From positions 1-31,643 of the forward strand of contig JBCBGC010000094.1 of assembly GCA_038527215.1 (NCBI GenBank): 31,643 nt of DNA. Reading direction: 5' to 3'. Made by a program: the position numbers and the translations under genes. This DNA comes from JAWPMV01 sp038527215. GTDB taxonomy: Bacteria; Bacteroidota; Bacteroidia; J057. Below are positions 7,095-15,481 of the stretch, piece after piece. How positions within the stretch are numbered: position 1 is the stretch's first letter; each line of letters starts with the position of its first letter. The notes under the pieces are model-generated. The model searched no databases. It saw only the letters and a program-made list of their open reading frames with translations, and was not told the DNA's origin.

Positions 7095-8459
7095 TTAGGT
7101 TTGAATAATCCTATTCGCCTCTCTCAGTCCCGTCTCCATGGCACCATGTACATATCCATGCCATTTGAAGGAGGTGGCTTCCCCAGCAAATAGGATGTTC
7201 CCATGTGGTTCAAACATCTCTCCAACCATGGCCTCGGTGGTGCCCACTGGGATGTATGAGTAGGAACCTTTGCTGTAAGGATCACCATACCAGGCTGAAT
7301 GCATGAAATGCTCAATTTCTATTTCCTTTCCCGGGAAAGCCTTATGGAATACCTCCTGCCAGTGTTTTTTGATTTTTTCTTCCTCCTTGAGTTCAACCCA
7401 TTTTCCACTCTCCCCAATGTGGAAGGCAATGAGAATAGGTTCATCTGTGTAGGCGTGATAATTGAATACTATGCCTGAATTCTTGAGCTTTTCCTTTTGG
7501 AAGGCTAGGAAGTGCGGATTCCCTTTCCAGAATTTATCTGAAAATTTCATGACGACTTTATTAAAGATGCCCATCTGCATCTTTTCAAAAGCCTGTTTTT
7601 TTGCAGGCGGAAGCTCCGGGCTGAGCTTTATATCCCCTTTTTGCAATAAGGAAATGGGCACGGTCAAAAGGACATAATCGCCCTCGAAAATTCCCTGATC
7701 AGTGGTCAGACGCACCCGTTTATCCAGATCTTCGATTTCCAATACCTTGTGGTTTAGCTTAAGGTCGATTCCTTTTAATAAATGATGAATCATTTGATCG
7801 TATCCATTCAATACCAGTTGTTCATCCTCTTTTAAGTCCGGGTCTTGCAGCACGTAGCCTCTCCCTGAAACATATTGATTATCAGCTGCCACACTGGCCG
7901 CATTGCCCAATTTGATGATATCTACATAAGCCTTTTTCTTTGCCGAAAGGCTGTCGTAGTCCATGACCTGATCAACTGCTTCTCCCCAGGAAATGTCCGG
8001 TAGGCTTAGGTCCCGTTCTTCAAAAAACGTAGTTAATTTTTTGCTTGCTTTTAGGCTGGAAAGTCCCATCCCTAATAGGCCCATTCGGTCCCCGGCCTTA
8101 TCAAATAACCGGACCTTGTTGTAAGCGGTAGGGGCGGTCTGTATGTCAAGTTCTTGTTTATATTTCCAGCCAAGATGGCCGGGATAAGAAGCATAGCTGA
8201 TCCAGTTCGCCCCTAATTCAAGGGTTTTTCCCCAATCCCGGTTGGTGTGGATGCGCCCTCCTATTCGATTTCTGGCCTCAAGGATGGTTACCTCATGGCC
8301 CGCATTTTTTAAGGTTCTGGCTGCCATGGCTCCTGCGGCTCCAGCACCCACGATAAGGACTTTTCGGGAATCAGCTTGTGTGAGGGGAAGCGTATAGACG
8401 GATAATAACAGGCCTTGGGCCAGGATGGCATTTGATTTAAGGAAATCTCTTCTCTTCAT
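7095..8459 (-). CDS. Flavin monoamine-oxidase-family protein, exported
   Basis: This 454-residue protein (from ATG 8459) has a Tat-like leader, MKRRDFLK, then a hydrophobic stretch to about residue 28. The FAD site VLIVGAGAAGAMAAR follows directly, then the acidic LEARNRIGGRIHT. The C-terminal FAD signature FAGEATSFKWHGYVHGAMETGLREA is complete, as in plant and bacterial polyamine or amine oxidases. Length is normal. An ATG at 8471 would add four residues ahead of the leader. It resembles the truncated gene at 1-700. The TetR gene begins 71 bp downstream and has its own promoter. The substrate may be an amine, polyamine or amino acid; export suggests the product forms in the periplasm. Confidence 0.9.
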   Translation of the reverse strand: MKRRDFLKSNAILAQGLLLSVYTLPLTQADSRKVLIVGAGAAGAMAARTLKNAGHEVTILEARNRIGGRIHTNRDWGKTLELGANWISYASYPGHLGWKYKQELDIQTAPTAYNKVRLFDKAGDRMGLLGMGLSSLKASKKLTTFFEERDLSLPDISWGEAVDQVMDYDSLSAKKKAYVDIIKLGNAASVAADNQYVSGRGYVLQDPDLKEDEQLVLNGYDQMIHHLLKGIDLKLNHKVLEIEDLDKRVRLTTDQGIFEGDYVLLTVPISLLQKGDIKLSPELPPAKKQAFEKMQMGIFNKVVMKFSDKFWKGNPHFLAFQKEKLKNSGIVFNYHAYTDEPILIAFHIGESGKWVELKEEEKIKKHWQEVFHKAFPGKEIEIEHFMHSAWYGDPYSKGSYSYIPVGTTEAMVGEMFEPHGNILFAGEATSFKWHGYVHGAMETGLREANRIIQT

Positions 8460-8590
8460 TGCGGGTTGCATAATTCAAAAGGTAGGGTGATTCCCTCCCT
8501 CTCATTAAGCTAAGGAAAATCCTTAAAGAAGACAGCTAAGCACCAGCTGCTAATTCCTCATTACCTCTTTAACCCGCTGCTTGCTCTCTC

Positions 8591-9436
8591 TCATTGAGTT
8601 GAATAGCGTTCCCCGCTCTGCAAAATGGTATAGGGAATATCCACCTGCATCGCCAACTGCTCAAATTCGGCCGGATCTACGGTATTAAAGGTGAACATAT
8701 CATAATGGCAAGGAATCACCATTTTAGCCTGAGTCATTTTTGTCAGTTTGACCGCCTCAGCCGCATTGAGGTTTCCGGCTACCCTTCTTTCAGGTTTATG
8801 GCCATTGATGGGAAGGATCAACAAATCCAGGTCAAAAGGCTCCAGAGCCTCAAGGATTTCTTGTCGCCATAGGGTGTCTCCACTATGATAAACCGTCCAG
8901 GGTCCAAATTGAAAGACGTAGCCCATGAACTTGCATTGGCCTTTTTCATCCCGTTCCAATTCATTGTGGGCCGCAGGAATTCCGGTTACGTTAAATCCCG
9001 CGACTTCTACGGTTTGGCCATCATTGAGCCCGATGCCAAAATCAGGAGTCTGTTGTATGCGCTGGTTAACAAAAGCCCGGTTAGCTTCTGGGAAGATCAT
9101 CTGCATATGAGGATTGGCCTTGATCAAGGGGATCAGGGTATCTCCATCCAAATGATCGGTATGATTATGACTGGAAGTAAGCAGGTCGATAAAATCCAAG
9201 GCTTCCGGCTGGATCACCAGCTCGGTCATGCGCACATGTGGTTTATCCGTCTCGGCATACTTATGGGTGAGCGAGTCAGACAGATAGGGATCAATCAAAA
9301 GATGCTTTCCCTGCCATTGCAACAAATATCCGCTTTGTCCCAGCCACCACAGATGAAAGCGGGAATTATCTGAGCGGGCGGCATGAATATCAGCTAATAA
9401 ATCCTGGTCTTTTTGAAAGGCTTGAATCAGGGGCAT
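8591..9436 (-). CDS. UlaG-like metallo-beta-lactamase-fold hydrolase
   Basis: This 281-residue cytoplasmic protein has the metallo-beta-lactamase fold: WLGQSGYLLQWQGKHLLIDP near the start, metal motif SSHNHTDHLDGD (HxHxDH at about 90-95), YHSGDTLW and IPCHYDMF, which supply the remaining ligands. It is closest in style to UlaG/L-ascorbate-6-phosphate lactonase-like proteins. The frame extends upstream to 9556, but that would overlap the MetE-like gene by about 90 bp; the ATG at 9436 leaves a 29-bp gap and starts the conserved part properly. It is the last gene of the sugar operon. Opening a lactone made by the dehydrogenases upstream is a reasonable role (inference). Confidence 0.88.
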   Translation of the reverse strand: MPLIQAFQKDQDLLADIHAARSDNSRFHLWWLGQSGYLLQWQGKHLLIDPYLSDSLTHKYAETDKPHVRMTELVIQPEALDFIDLLTSSHNHTDHLDGDTLIPLIKANPHMQMIFPEANRAFVNQRIQQTPDFGIGLNDGQTVEVAGFNVTGIPAAHNELERDEKGQCKFMGYVFQFGPWTVYHSGDTLWRQEILEALEPFDLDLLILPINGHKPERRVAGNLNAAEAVKLTKMTQAKMVIPCHYDMFTFNTVDPAEFEQLAMQVDIPYTILQSGERYSTQ

Positions 9437-9465
9437 GGAAAAATTAATCAACTGAATCAGGGGAA

Positions 9466-10494
9466 TTAAAGGTCTTTTCTCGCTTCCAGGGCACCTGCCA
9501 CCATATTTTGTAATTTGAGTTTGGCGGCCCAGCGGGCGGTTTGGCTTAAGCCACAATCAGGGGCTAAGGACAATCTATCCGGCGAGACATATTGCAAGCA
9601 TAAGGCAACGCGCTCCTTGATGTCCTCCACCGTTTCGATATAGTAGCTCTTGACATCTACTACCCCAACGGCCACATCCATTTTTGCGCCTATCTGCTCG
9701 ATGGCTTCAATCTCAGCAAATTCCCGATTGGCCATTTCTACATGGATTTCGTCCACCTTAAATTCCAGAAAATCCGGGAACATGGGGGCCATTTTCCGAT
9801 AACCCACCGCATGACCTTTGTAATTCCCAAAGCACAAATGGGTAGAAAGCCGGGTCTTGCCATACACGGATTCTACCGTCCGGTTAAAGATATCTACGAA
9901 TCTTTTGGTATCTGACTTATAGGCATAGCAGCTCATGGAAGGCTCATCCACCGTGATTTCCTGGCAGCCGGCTTCCACCAGGTTCTCCAGTTCCTTTCTG
10001 ACGATGGGAATCAGGGCTTCCGTAATGGCATAGCGGTCCGGATATTCCGCATTCGGTAAGAGGCGACCACTTAGAGTAAAAGGTCCCGGCACACTTGCTT
10101 TCAAAACCGGTCCTTCTGGAGCTAAATGCTGAAGCTGCAGAAACTCCTCCACCACGCCCAATCCATTTGGCGCACTTAAGGTATGGACAATCTGATGTTT
10201 GCCTCGCTGGTCATGGGCAGGCGGGCCCCATTTTCGATTGACGATTTTGTTTTGCTCGATGCCCTTGAGGAACCCGTAAAAAGAAAGGTTAAAATCAAAG
10301 CGGGTCTGCTCTCCGTCGGTGATTACATCCAGACCAGCCGCTACCTGATCGTGAATGGCTGCTACGACAGCGTCCTGCTGCATTTCTTTGATGTCCGCCA
10401 GGCCAAATTCCGAGAGGTTGCCCGTAGCAAATTCCAGCCAGGCAGGAAAGGGATAACTTCCGATAACGGTGGTGCGAATAGGGTGATCTTGCAT
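9466..10494 (-). CDS. MetE-core (COG0620) zinc methyltransferase homologue
   Basis: This 342-residue protein matches only the C-terminal catalytic barrel of cobalamin-independent methionine synthase. It opens with TTVIGSYPFP and keeps TDGEQTRFD (about 59-67) and VDEPSMS (about 182-188). The four likely zinc ligands are present: His219 and Cys221 (STHLCFGNYKG), Glu253 (HVEMANRE) and Cys314 (APDCGLSQTARW). The zinc centre that activates a thiol is therefore probably intact. Full-length MetE is about 750 residues, so the N-terminal half that helps bind methyltetrahydrofolate is missing. Position inside a sugar operon, with no methionine gene near, argues against simple methionine synthesis. Transfer of a methyl or alkyl group between a catabolite and a thiol is possible but unproven. 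Confidence 0.85.
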   Translation of the reverse strand: MQDHPIRTTVIGSYPFPAWLEFATGNLSEFGLADIKEMQQDAVVAAIHDQVAAGLDVITDGEQTRFDFNLSFYGFLKGIEQNKIVNRKWGPPAHDQRGKHQIVHTLSAPNGLGVVEEFLQLQHLAPEGPVLKASVPGPFTLSGRLLPNAEYPDRYAITEALIPIVRKELENLVEAGCQEITVDEPSMSCYAYKSDTKRFVDIFNRTVESVYGKTRLSTHLCFGNYKGHAVGYRKMAPMFPDFLEFKVDEIHVEMANREFAEIEAIEQIGAKMDVAVGVVDVKSYYIETVEDIKERVALCLQYVSPDRLSLAPDCGLSQTARWAAKLKLQNMVAGALEARKDL

Positions 10495-10541
10495 GAAGTT
10501 GACTGCTTGCTTAAGGTTAAAAAACAGGTTATTAGACGTAC

Positions 10542-11324
10542 TTAGTCCCGTCCTACATTTTCGTAGAGTTTTGCCATCCGATGGGCATGCTCATCATAGG
10601 CACTTTCAAATAAATCGACGGCCCTTTCCTTCCCCACGACCGAGGCAGCGGTTAAGACCTTCGGAGGCTGCCCGGCTTCGGTGAGTCTTTGGGCGACTTC
10701 TGCCTTGATGCTGTTGATAATCATAGCCCCGCCCACCGTAGAGCCCGGCGAAACGGGGGTGTCCAATCCCGGAAGATAGACCATGGCATCGCCAATGGGA
10801 GCGCCGGTATCCAGCACCAAATCCGAAAAATCCTGCAATTTTTTCCCATCAGCTCTTTTGCTACTGCTTTTTTCCGAATGCCTGCGGGAAATCAGGGAAA
10901 CCACTTTAAGGCCTTTTTTCTGGAACTCCTCGGCCATTTCCACTGGAACCAAACTCGTCCCGCTGGAAGAAATGACCAGGGCACTGTCCGTGGCCTTGAG
11001 GTCAAAATTCCGTTGGATTCTGGCGGCGAAACCAGAGACATTTTCCAGGAACATGGCTTGTCGCTGCCCATTGGCTCCGATGACCATGTTGTGAAAGGTT
11101 AGAGAGAGTTCTACGATGGGATTAAAGCCCGGAAAAGAACCATAGCGGGGCCACATTTCCTCCACCATGATCCGGCTATGCCCCGAACCAAAAAGATGGA
11201 CCATTCTCCCTTGTAAAATCGTTTCCGCAAACCAGTCAGCGGCTCGTTGAATCTGGCCTGCCTGCTCGCCAATGATCCCGATAATCTGTTGACAATTAGC
11301 CAAATATTGCTCAGTAGGTGTCAT
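10542..11324 (-). CDS. SIS-domain protein (UPF0309-like)
   Basis: This 260-residue protein carries a sugar-isomerase (SIS) domain: the phosphosugar loop HLFGSGHSRIMVEEMWPRYG (about 43-62) and a second Ser-rich loop VISSSGTSLVPVEMA (about 117-131). The downstream block RRHSEKSSSKRADGKKL and DTGAPIGDAMV matches the UPF0309 family, whose members often sit next to kinases in sugar clusters. SIS proteins isomerise or bind phosphorylated aldoses or ketoses. Its start lies 9 bp after the ROK kinase stop, so the two are tightly co-transcribed; the kinase probably makes the phosphosugar that this protein handles (inference). Confidence 0.87.
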   Translation of the reverse strand: MTPTEQYLANCQQIIGIIGEQAGQIQRAADWFAETILQGRMVHLFGSGHSRIMVEEMWPRYGSFPGFNPIVELSLTFHNMVIGANGQRQAMFLENVSGFAARIQRNFDLKATDSALVISSSGTSLVPVEMAEEFQKKGLKVVSLISRRHSEKSSSKRADGKKLQDFSDLVLDTGAPIGDAMVYLPGLDTPVSPGSTVGGAMIINSIKAEVAQRLTEAGQPPKVLTAASVVGKERAVDLFESAYDEHAHRMAKLYENVGRD

Positions 11325-11333
11325 TCATGTTGA

Positions 11334-12272
11334 TTAAGTGTGATGGGAAGGTCCCTCGATAGCGCGGGCTTTTTCTCTTGCAAAACTAGCTGCTCCCACG
11401 GCACCCGCAAAGGCCGTAAAGTGAGCTTTGACAATGGGGGTTGGCTGATCTCCGGGCCGCCATTCGAATAAGTCCATAAAAGTTGCCAAAGGCTGGAATA
11501 AAGCCTCCTCCGCCTGGATAATCCCTCCACTAAGAATGATCAGTTCAGGGGACAGAATATTGATCAAAGAGCTGATCCCGGTGGCCAGATTTTTGATGGA
11601 TTCCAGCCAAACCAGGCTAGCCCAGGCGTCCCCTTTTTTATACCCCTCGACCAATTCATAGGTGCTTTTGAAGCGGCCTTTGGATCGCTCCGAAACGGTG
11701 GCGTTGCCGATGGCCATTTCCAGGGTGCCGGGTAGGTTGACGATGCCCGCCTCTCCAAAAGGATGCTGTGAAAGGTGTCCCAGATGCCCAGCCCGGTTGA
11801 GCCAGCCTTTGTATAACTTCCGATCGATGATGATGGCCCCCCCTACCCCGGTGCCAAGGGTGAGCAGGACCAGATGTTGCTTACCTATTCCAGCCCCGAA
11901 TTGATGCTCTGCCATCATGGCGGCATTGGCGTCATTGAGGACATAGACCTGCGTTTCTGCTAAGTATTCCCCCCAGTTCAAATGCTCCAGTCCCTGCAAC
12001 CTGCCCGGCATATAGGCGATCGATTGATGCTGCGCATCGGGAAGCCCAGGGGCGCAGATGCCAATCGGAATATTTGCTTTTCCTTTGGGTTTGAGTTCTG
12101 ACACGACTGCTTTTATCCCTTCTTTCCAGGAGAAAACGGCTGCCTTTCCTTCATCCTGGGTTTCTCTGATAAGTTGATTCAGGATAGTCCCGTCGTGTTG
12201 CATCAACACTCCTTTGATCATGGTCCCTCCTAAATCAATTCCTATAGAAACCGGTATCTTCCTGCTAATCAT
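11334..12272 (-). CDS. ROK-family sugar kinase lacking the zinc motif
   Basis: This 312-residue actin-fold kinase has the phosphate loop GIDLGGTMIKG (about 11-21), catalytic Asp114 in VLNDANAAMM, the second phosphate loop LTLGTGVGGAII (about 138-148) and a C-terminal ILSGGII adenosine motif. The ROK region GHLGHLS is present (about 162-168), but the expected CxCGxxGCxE zinc finger is replaced by SQHPFGEAGIVNLPGTLEM, with no cysteine. There is no N-terminal HTH, so it is an enzyme and not a repressor. It probably phosphorylates a hexose or amino sugar with ATP. It follows the SDR gene by 63 bp. Confidence 0.88.
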   Translation of the reverse strand: MISRKIPVSIGIDLGGTMIKGVLMQHDGTILNQLIRETQDEGKAAVFSWKEGIKAVVSELKPKGKANIPIGICAPGLPDAQHQSIAYMPGRLQGLEHLNWGEYLAETQVYVLNDANAAMMAEHQFGAGIGKQHLVLLTLGTGVGGAIIIDRKLYKGWLNRAGHLGHLSQHPFGEAGIVNLPGTLEMAIGNATVSERSKGRFKSTYELVEGYKKGDAWASLVWLESIKNLATGISSLINILSPELIILSGGIIQAEEALFQPLATFMDLFEWRPGDQPTPIVKAHFTAFAGAVGAASFAREKARAIEGPSHHT

Positions 12273-12335
12273 TTCAAGTGTAGGTAAAAGCCTTTTTTGC
12301 GCTTGGGTGGTCGTTTAATGGTGCGGCTTGGATTT

Positions 12336-13142
12336 TTATTTTTCCTTCCATTGGCCTTCGCTCACGGCCCATCCCCCATCCACGGAGATTACTTGCCCCG
12401 TCGTAAAACGGGCGTGATCTGATAAAAAATAACAGGCCAGTTGATTGAGATCTTCCGGCTGCCCAATCCGTCCCCCATCCAAAGGTTGTTTGGAATGGAT
12501 ATAATGCATGATTTCTTCGTTTTCCTGGGCCCGCTGAGACATTTCAGTGAGCACCAGAGCCGGAGCCAGGACGTTGATGCGGATATTGTGGGCAGCGTAA
12601 TACGAAGCCAGGGATTGAGACAGGCCAATAATGGCCGCTTTGGCGGCTGTGTAAGCGTGGGTATAGAAAAAGCGGGGGGCCGGCGAATACCCAAGCACCG
12701 AGCTGACATTGAGAATGCTGCCAGGAGTTTGGTGGGCGAGAAAGTGCTGCACGGCTGCCTGATTGGACAACATGACCGAAGTCAGGTTGAGGTCCAGGGT
12801 CTTTTTCCAGCCCTTTAAACTTAGCTCATGCAAGGGTCCATCTCCCCATTTTCTGCCACTGCCCCCCGCCACATGAAATAAGCCATCAAAGCTCCCACAT
12901 TCCGCTACGCATTTTTCTATGGCTAGCTGCGCCGTGCCTTCTACCCTGGCATCCAGGCACAGACTCCACCCCCGCCCTTGAAATTCCGCTTCAGCTCGAA
13001 CGCAAGAAGCCTCATCAAGGCCCGTAACCACCACATGGGCTCCCTGTTCCAGGAAAGCCTGAGCCGCAGAAAGGCCAATTCCGCTGGTGCCGCCTATGAT
13101 CACGATATTCTTGCCCTGAAGCATGCCTTGGGTATGGTCCAT
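12336..13142 (-). CDS. Short-chain dehydrogenase/reductase
   Basis: This 268-residue classical SDR has the cofactor motif IIGGTSGIG (about 15-23), VAGG at 91-94 in place of the usual NNAG, Ser147/148 in NVSSVLG, and the catalytic YTAAK with Tyr164 and Lys168. The end of the protein has the usual FTTGQVISVDGGWAV. The NAD(P)-linked oxidation or reduction of a sugar carbonyl fits its operon. Its start lies 11 bp after the stop of the dehydrogenase subunit 3 gene. An in-frame ATG at 13124 would remove six residues before the first strand and is also possible. Confidence 0.9.
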   Translation of the reverse strand: MDHTQGMLQGKNIVIIGGTSGIGLSAAQAFLEQGAHVVVTGLDEASCVRAEAEFQGRGWSLCLDARVEGTAQLAIEKCVAECGSFDGLFHVAGGSGRKWGDGPLHELSLKGWKKTLDLNLTSVMLSNQAAVQHFLAHQTPGSILNVSSVLGYSPAPRFFYTHAYTAAKAAIIGLSQSLASYYAAHNIRINVLAPALVLTEMSQRAQENEEIMHYIHSKQPLDGGRIGQPEDLNQLACYFLSDHARFTTGQVISVDGGWAVSEGQWKEK

Positions 13143-13153
13143 CTTGGGTGAAT

Positions 13154-13729
13154 TTATAAGGACCAGGGTTTATCGCCTGCCTGATAGGGAATGCAAGGCT
13201 TAAATTCGCCAGGGACCGGCAGGTAATTCCGCGCCTGCGTCATGCCTATTTCCGAGCTAAAATAACCCGAGATCGCCAGACCCTTGAGCAAATCAAAGTA
13301 ATGAGGATCAGGATCTGATACGCCTTCATTTTCTTCCTGATAGGCAATAGCTTCTGCCTGTATCGATTCCAGGAAAGCCAGCTTTTTGTCCGGCTCAAGG
13401 TCTTCAAAAGCGTCCTCATATAGCTGGAAAGCCCGTAGGTCCAGCTCATTGATCCCCTTCACAAAAATGACTTGAGATTCGGTTTCCATGCAATCCTGAT
13501 ACATCAGCAGGATATAAGCGCCTACCCCAGCAGCTTTAGCGCCCGGAGTATCTTTTGATTCGGGCAAAATGGTCTCCGCCAGTTCATCTAAAAAAGAGAT
13601 ATCGGACTCGTCCAAGGTGGTTCTCAGCTTGGGCTCATAGGTGCAGCCCTGCACCAGGAACATAGAGGGGAGTAAGGCAATGGTTCCCCCGCCTAACAAT
13701 AATCTCTGACCAAATTCTTTTCGCTTCAT
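13154..13729 (-). CDS. Gluconate 2-dehydrogenase subunit 3-family protein
   Basis: This 191-residue protein is the small partner typical of periplasmic GMC sugar dehydrogenases. The leader MKRKEFGQRLLLGGGTIALL ends in a lipobox-like LVQGC (Cys29), which suggests export and lipid anchoring. The mature part carries the family pattern: ISFLDELAETILPESKDTPGAKAAGVGAYI, then FLESIQAEAIAYQE and PDPHYFDLLKGLAISGYFSSEIG. Its ATG overlaps the GMC stop (ATGA at 13726-13729), so the two products are made together. Small subunits of this family can carry the leaderless large subunit across the membrane by the Tat route. Confidence 0.9.
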   Translation of the reverse strand: MKRKEFGQRLLLGGGTIALLPSMFLVQGCTYEPKLRTTLDESDISFLDELAETILPESKDTPGAKAAGVGAYILLMYQDCMETESQVIFVKGINELDLRAFQLYEDAFEDLEPDKKLAFLESIQAEAIAYQEENEGVSDPDPHYFDLLKGLAISGYFSSEIGMTQARNYLPVPGEFKPCIPYQAGDKPWSL

Positions 13730-15435
13730 TTCAAGTTCATTTTTTTGAGTTCACCGACTGCAAAATCAACGGCTCTGGCCGTAATAGCCATATAGGTCAG
13801 GGAGGGATTCTGACAGGCACTGGAAGTCATGCAGGCTCCATCGGTTACAAATACATTTTCAGCACCCCACACCTGATTGTGTGGATTCAGGACGGAGGTT
13901 TTGGGGCTACGCCCCATACGAGCGGTGCCCATTTCATGGATGTTCAACCCAAAATTCCTTTGGTCATTGATGCCTTTTACATTCTTGAAGTTCAACCTTT
14001 CCAACATCTCTACCCCCGATTCGATGATGTCCTTGACCATGGCCTGTTCATTTTCCTTATACTCCGCATCTATCACCAATTGCGGGATGCCCCATTCATC
14101 GGTTTCAGTCGGGCTCAGACTGACCTGGTTATCATGATAAGGCAGGCATTCTCCCATGCCGCGCATGGTAAATTCCCAGGGGCCTAGCGAGGTCAAATCG
14201 TCTTTCAGGGATTTGCCAATGGCAGTTTCGCTCAGCTTGGATCCAGCTTGACGCCCAGCCCCAGAAGCATAGGCATAGCCTCTTTTGAAAGAGGTTTGCT
14301 GATCCCGCCCTACATTTCTAAAACGGGCCAAATAGACCCCGGTGGGCCGTCTTCCCTGATAATATTTATCTTTGAAGCCATCAAATTCACCTGATACCAC
14401 ACCGTCATAATTATGGTCCATCAGGTTGTGCCCCAGTTCTCCTGAATCATTTCCTAAGCCGTTGGGAAAACGGCGGGATTTGGAGTTCATCAAGATCAAG
14501 GTGGAATTCAGGGTTGAGGCGTTGACAAAAATGACTTTGGCAAAGTAGTCCCTCACTTCCTTGGTGTTGGCATCTATGACCCGGACGCCGGTCGCCTTAT
14601 TTTTTTCGTCATCAAAAATAATAGAATGCACCACCGAGAAGGGGTGAATGGTCAGCTTACCCGTCTTCTCAGCCGCAGGTAGCGAAGCCGAATTGCTGCT
14701 GAAGTAGGCACCATAGGGACAGCCCCGGGAACAGAGGCTGCGATATTGGCAAGGGCCGCGGCCATTGTGCACCTGGGTCACATTGGCAGTCCGGGAAATC
14801 ACCAGGTGGCGATCCTTATAATGTCTGGTCAATTGTTCTTTCACATGCTTTTCCAGGCAGTTCATTTCCATCGGTGGCAAAAACTCCCCATCGGGAATCA
14901 CATCCAGCCCATCTTTATTGCCGCTAATGCCCGCAAATTTTTCTACATAGCTGTACCAGGGCGCAATGTCTTTATAGCGAATCGGCCAATCGACCGCAAT
15001 GCCTTCTTTGGCGTTGGCTTCAAAGTCAAGGTCGCTCCACCGCTGGGTCCAGCGGGCCCACATCAGGGATTTGCCACCAACCTGATAGCCCCGAATCCAA
15101 TCGAAAGGTTTTTCCTGGATATAGGGATGCTCCTGGTCTTTCACGAAAAAGTGTTCCGTCGCTTCGTTAAAGGCATAACAGCGGCTGATCACCGGATTTT
15201 CGTCCTGGACTTTCTGCGGGATGGCGCCTCTGTGTTTAAAATCCCAGCTGTTCTTAAAAGCGGTAGGATAATCCTTGACATGCTCGACCATGCGGCCCCG
15301 CTCCAGGACCAGGGTTTTCAGCCCTTTTTCACACAGTTCCTTGGCGGCGATGCCGCCACTTATGCCGGAACCCACCACGATGGCATCATAGGTAGTGCTC
15401 TGGGTGCCTTTGCCGTTTATGTTGATATCACTCAT
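13726..15435 (-). CDS. GMC-family FAD sugar dehydrogenase, large subunit
   Basis: This 569-residue flavoprotein opens with the FAD motif AIVVGSGISGGIAAKELCEKG and a strand end VLERG. Mid-protein it has YQVGGKSLMWARWTQRW, and a cysteine cluster GPCQYRSLCSRGCPYGAYFSS (four Cys within about 15 residues) typical of sugar or alcohol dehydrogenases that work with a subunit 3. The C-terminal active site is complete: His500 in NIHEMGTARMG and Asn543 in SSACQNPSLTYMA. It has no signal peptide; export would have to be with the small subunit. Related pairs oxidise glucose, gluconate or glycosides, some to 3-keto sugars. Its start is 46 bp after the Gfo/Idh/MocA stop. Confidence 0.93.
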   Translation of the reverse strand: MSDININGKGTQSTTYDAIVVGSGISGGIAAKELCEKGLKTLVLERGRMVEHVKDYPTAFKNSWDFKHRGAIPQKVQDENPVISRCYAFNEATEHFFVKDQEHPYIQEKPFDWIRGYQVGGKSLMWARWTQRWSDLDFEANAKEGIAVDWPIRYKDIAPWYSYVEKFAGISGNKDGLDVIPDGEFLPPMEMNCLEKHVKEQLTRHYKDRHLVISRTANVTQVHNGRGPCQYRSLCSRGCPYGAYFSSNSASLPAAEKTGKLTIHPFSVVHSIIFDDEKNKATGVRVIDANTKEVRDYFAKVIFVNASTLNSTLILMNSKSRRFPNGLGNDSGELGHNLMDHNYDGVVSGEFDGFKDKYYQGRRPTGVYLARFRNVGRDQQTSFKRGYAYASGAGRQAGSKLSETAIGKSLKDDLTSLGPWEFTMRGMGECLPYHDNQVSLSPTETDEWGIPQLVIDAEYKENEQAMVKDIIESGVEMLERLNFKNVKGINDQRNFGLNIHEMGTARMGRSPKTSVLNPHNQVWGAENVFVTDGACMTSSACQNPSLTYMAITARAVDFAVGELKKMNLK

Positions 15436-15481
15436 AGTTTGCTATGCTCTGGAAGTATTGCTGATCAAAAACTGAAGTCTT

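Noticed and set aside
8511..8525. Hairpin TAAGGA-AAA-TCCTTA as a terminator of the sugar operon
   Set aside because: The stem is AT-rich and only 6 bp, lacks a U tract, and lies upstream of the start of the next gene, so it is not a convincing terminator.
9437..9556. Longer N-terminus for the UlaG-like hydrolase
   Set aside because: It would overlap the MetE-like gene by about 90 bp and adds a sequence unlike the family; ATG 9436 fits.
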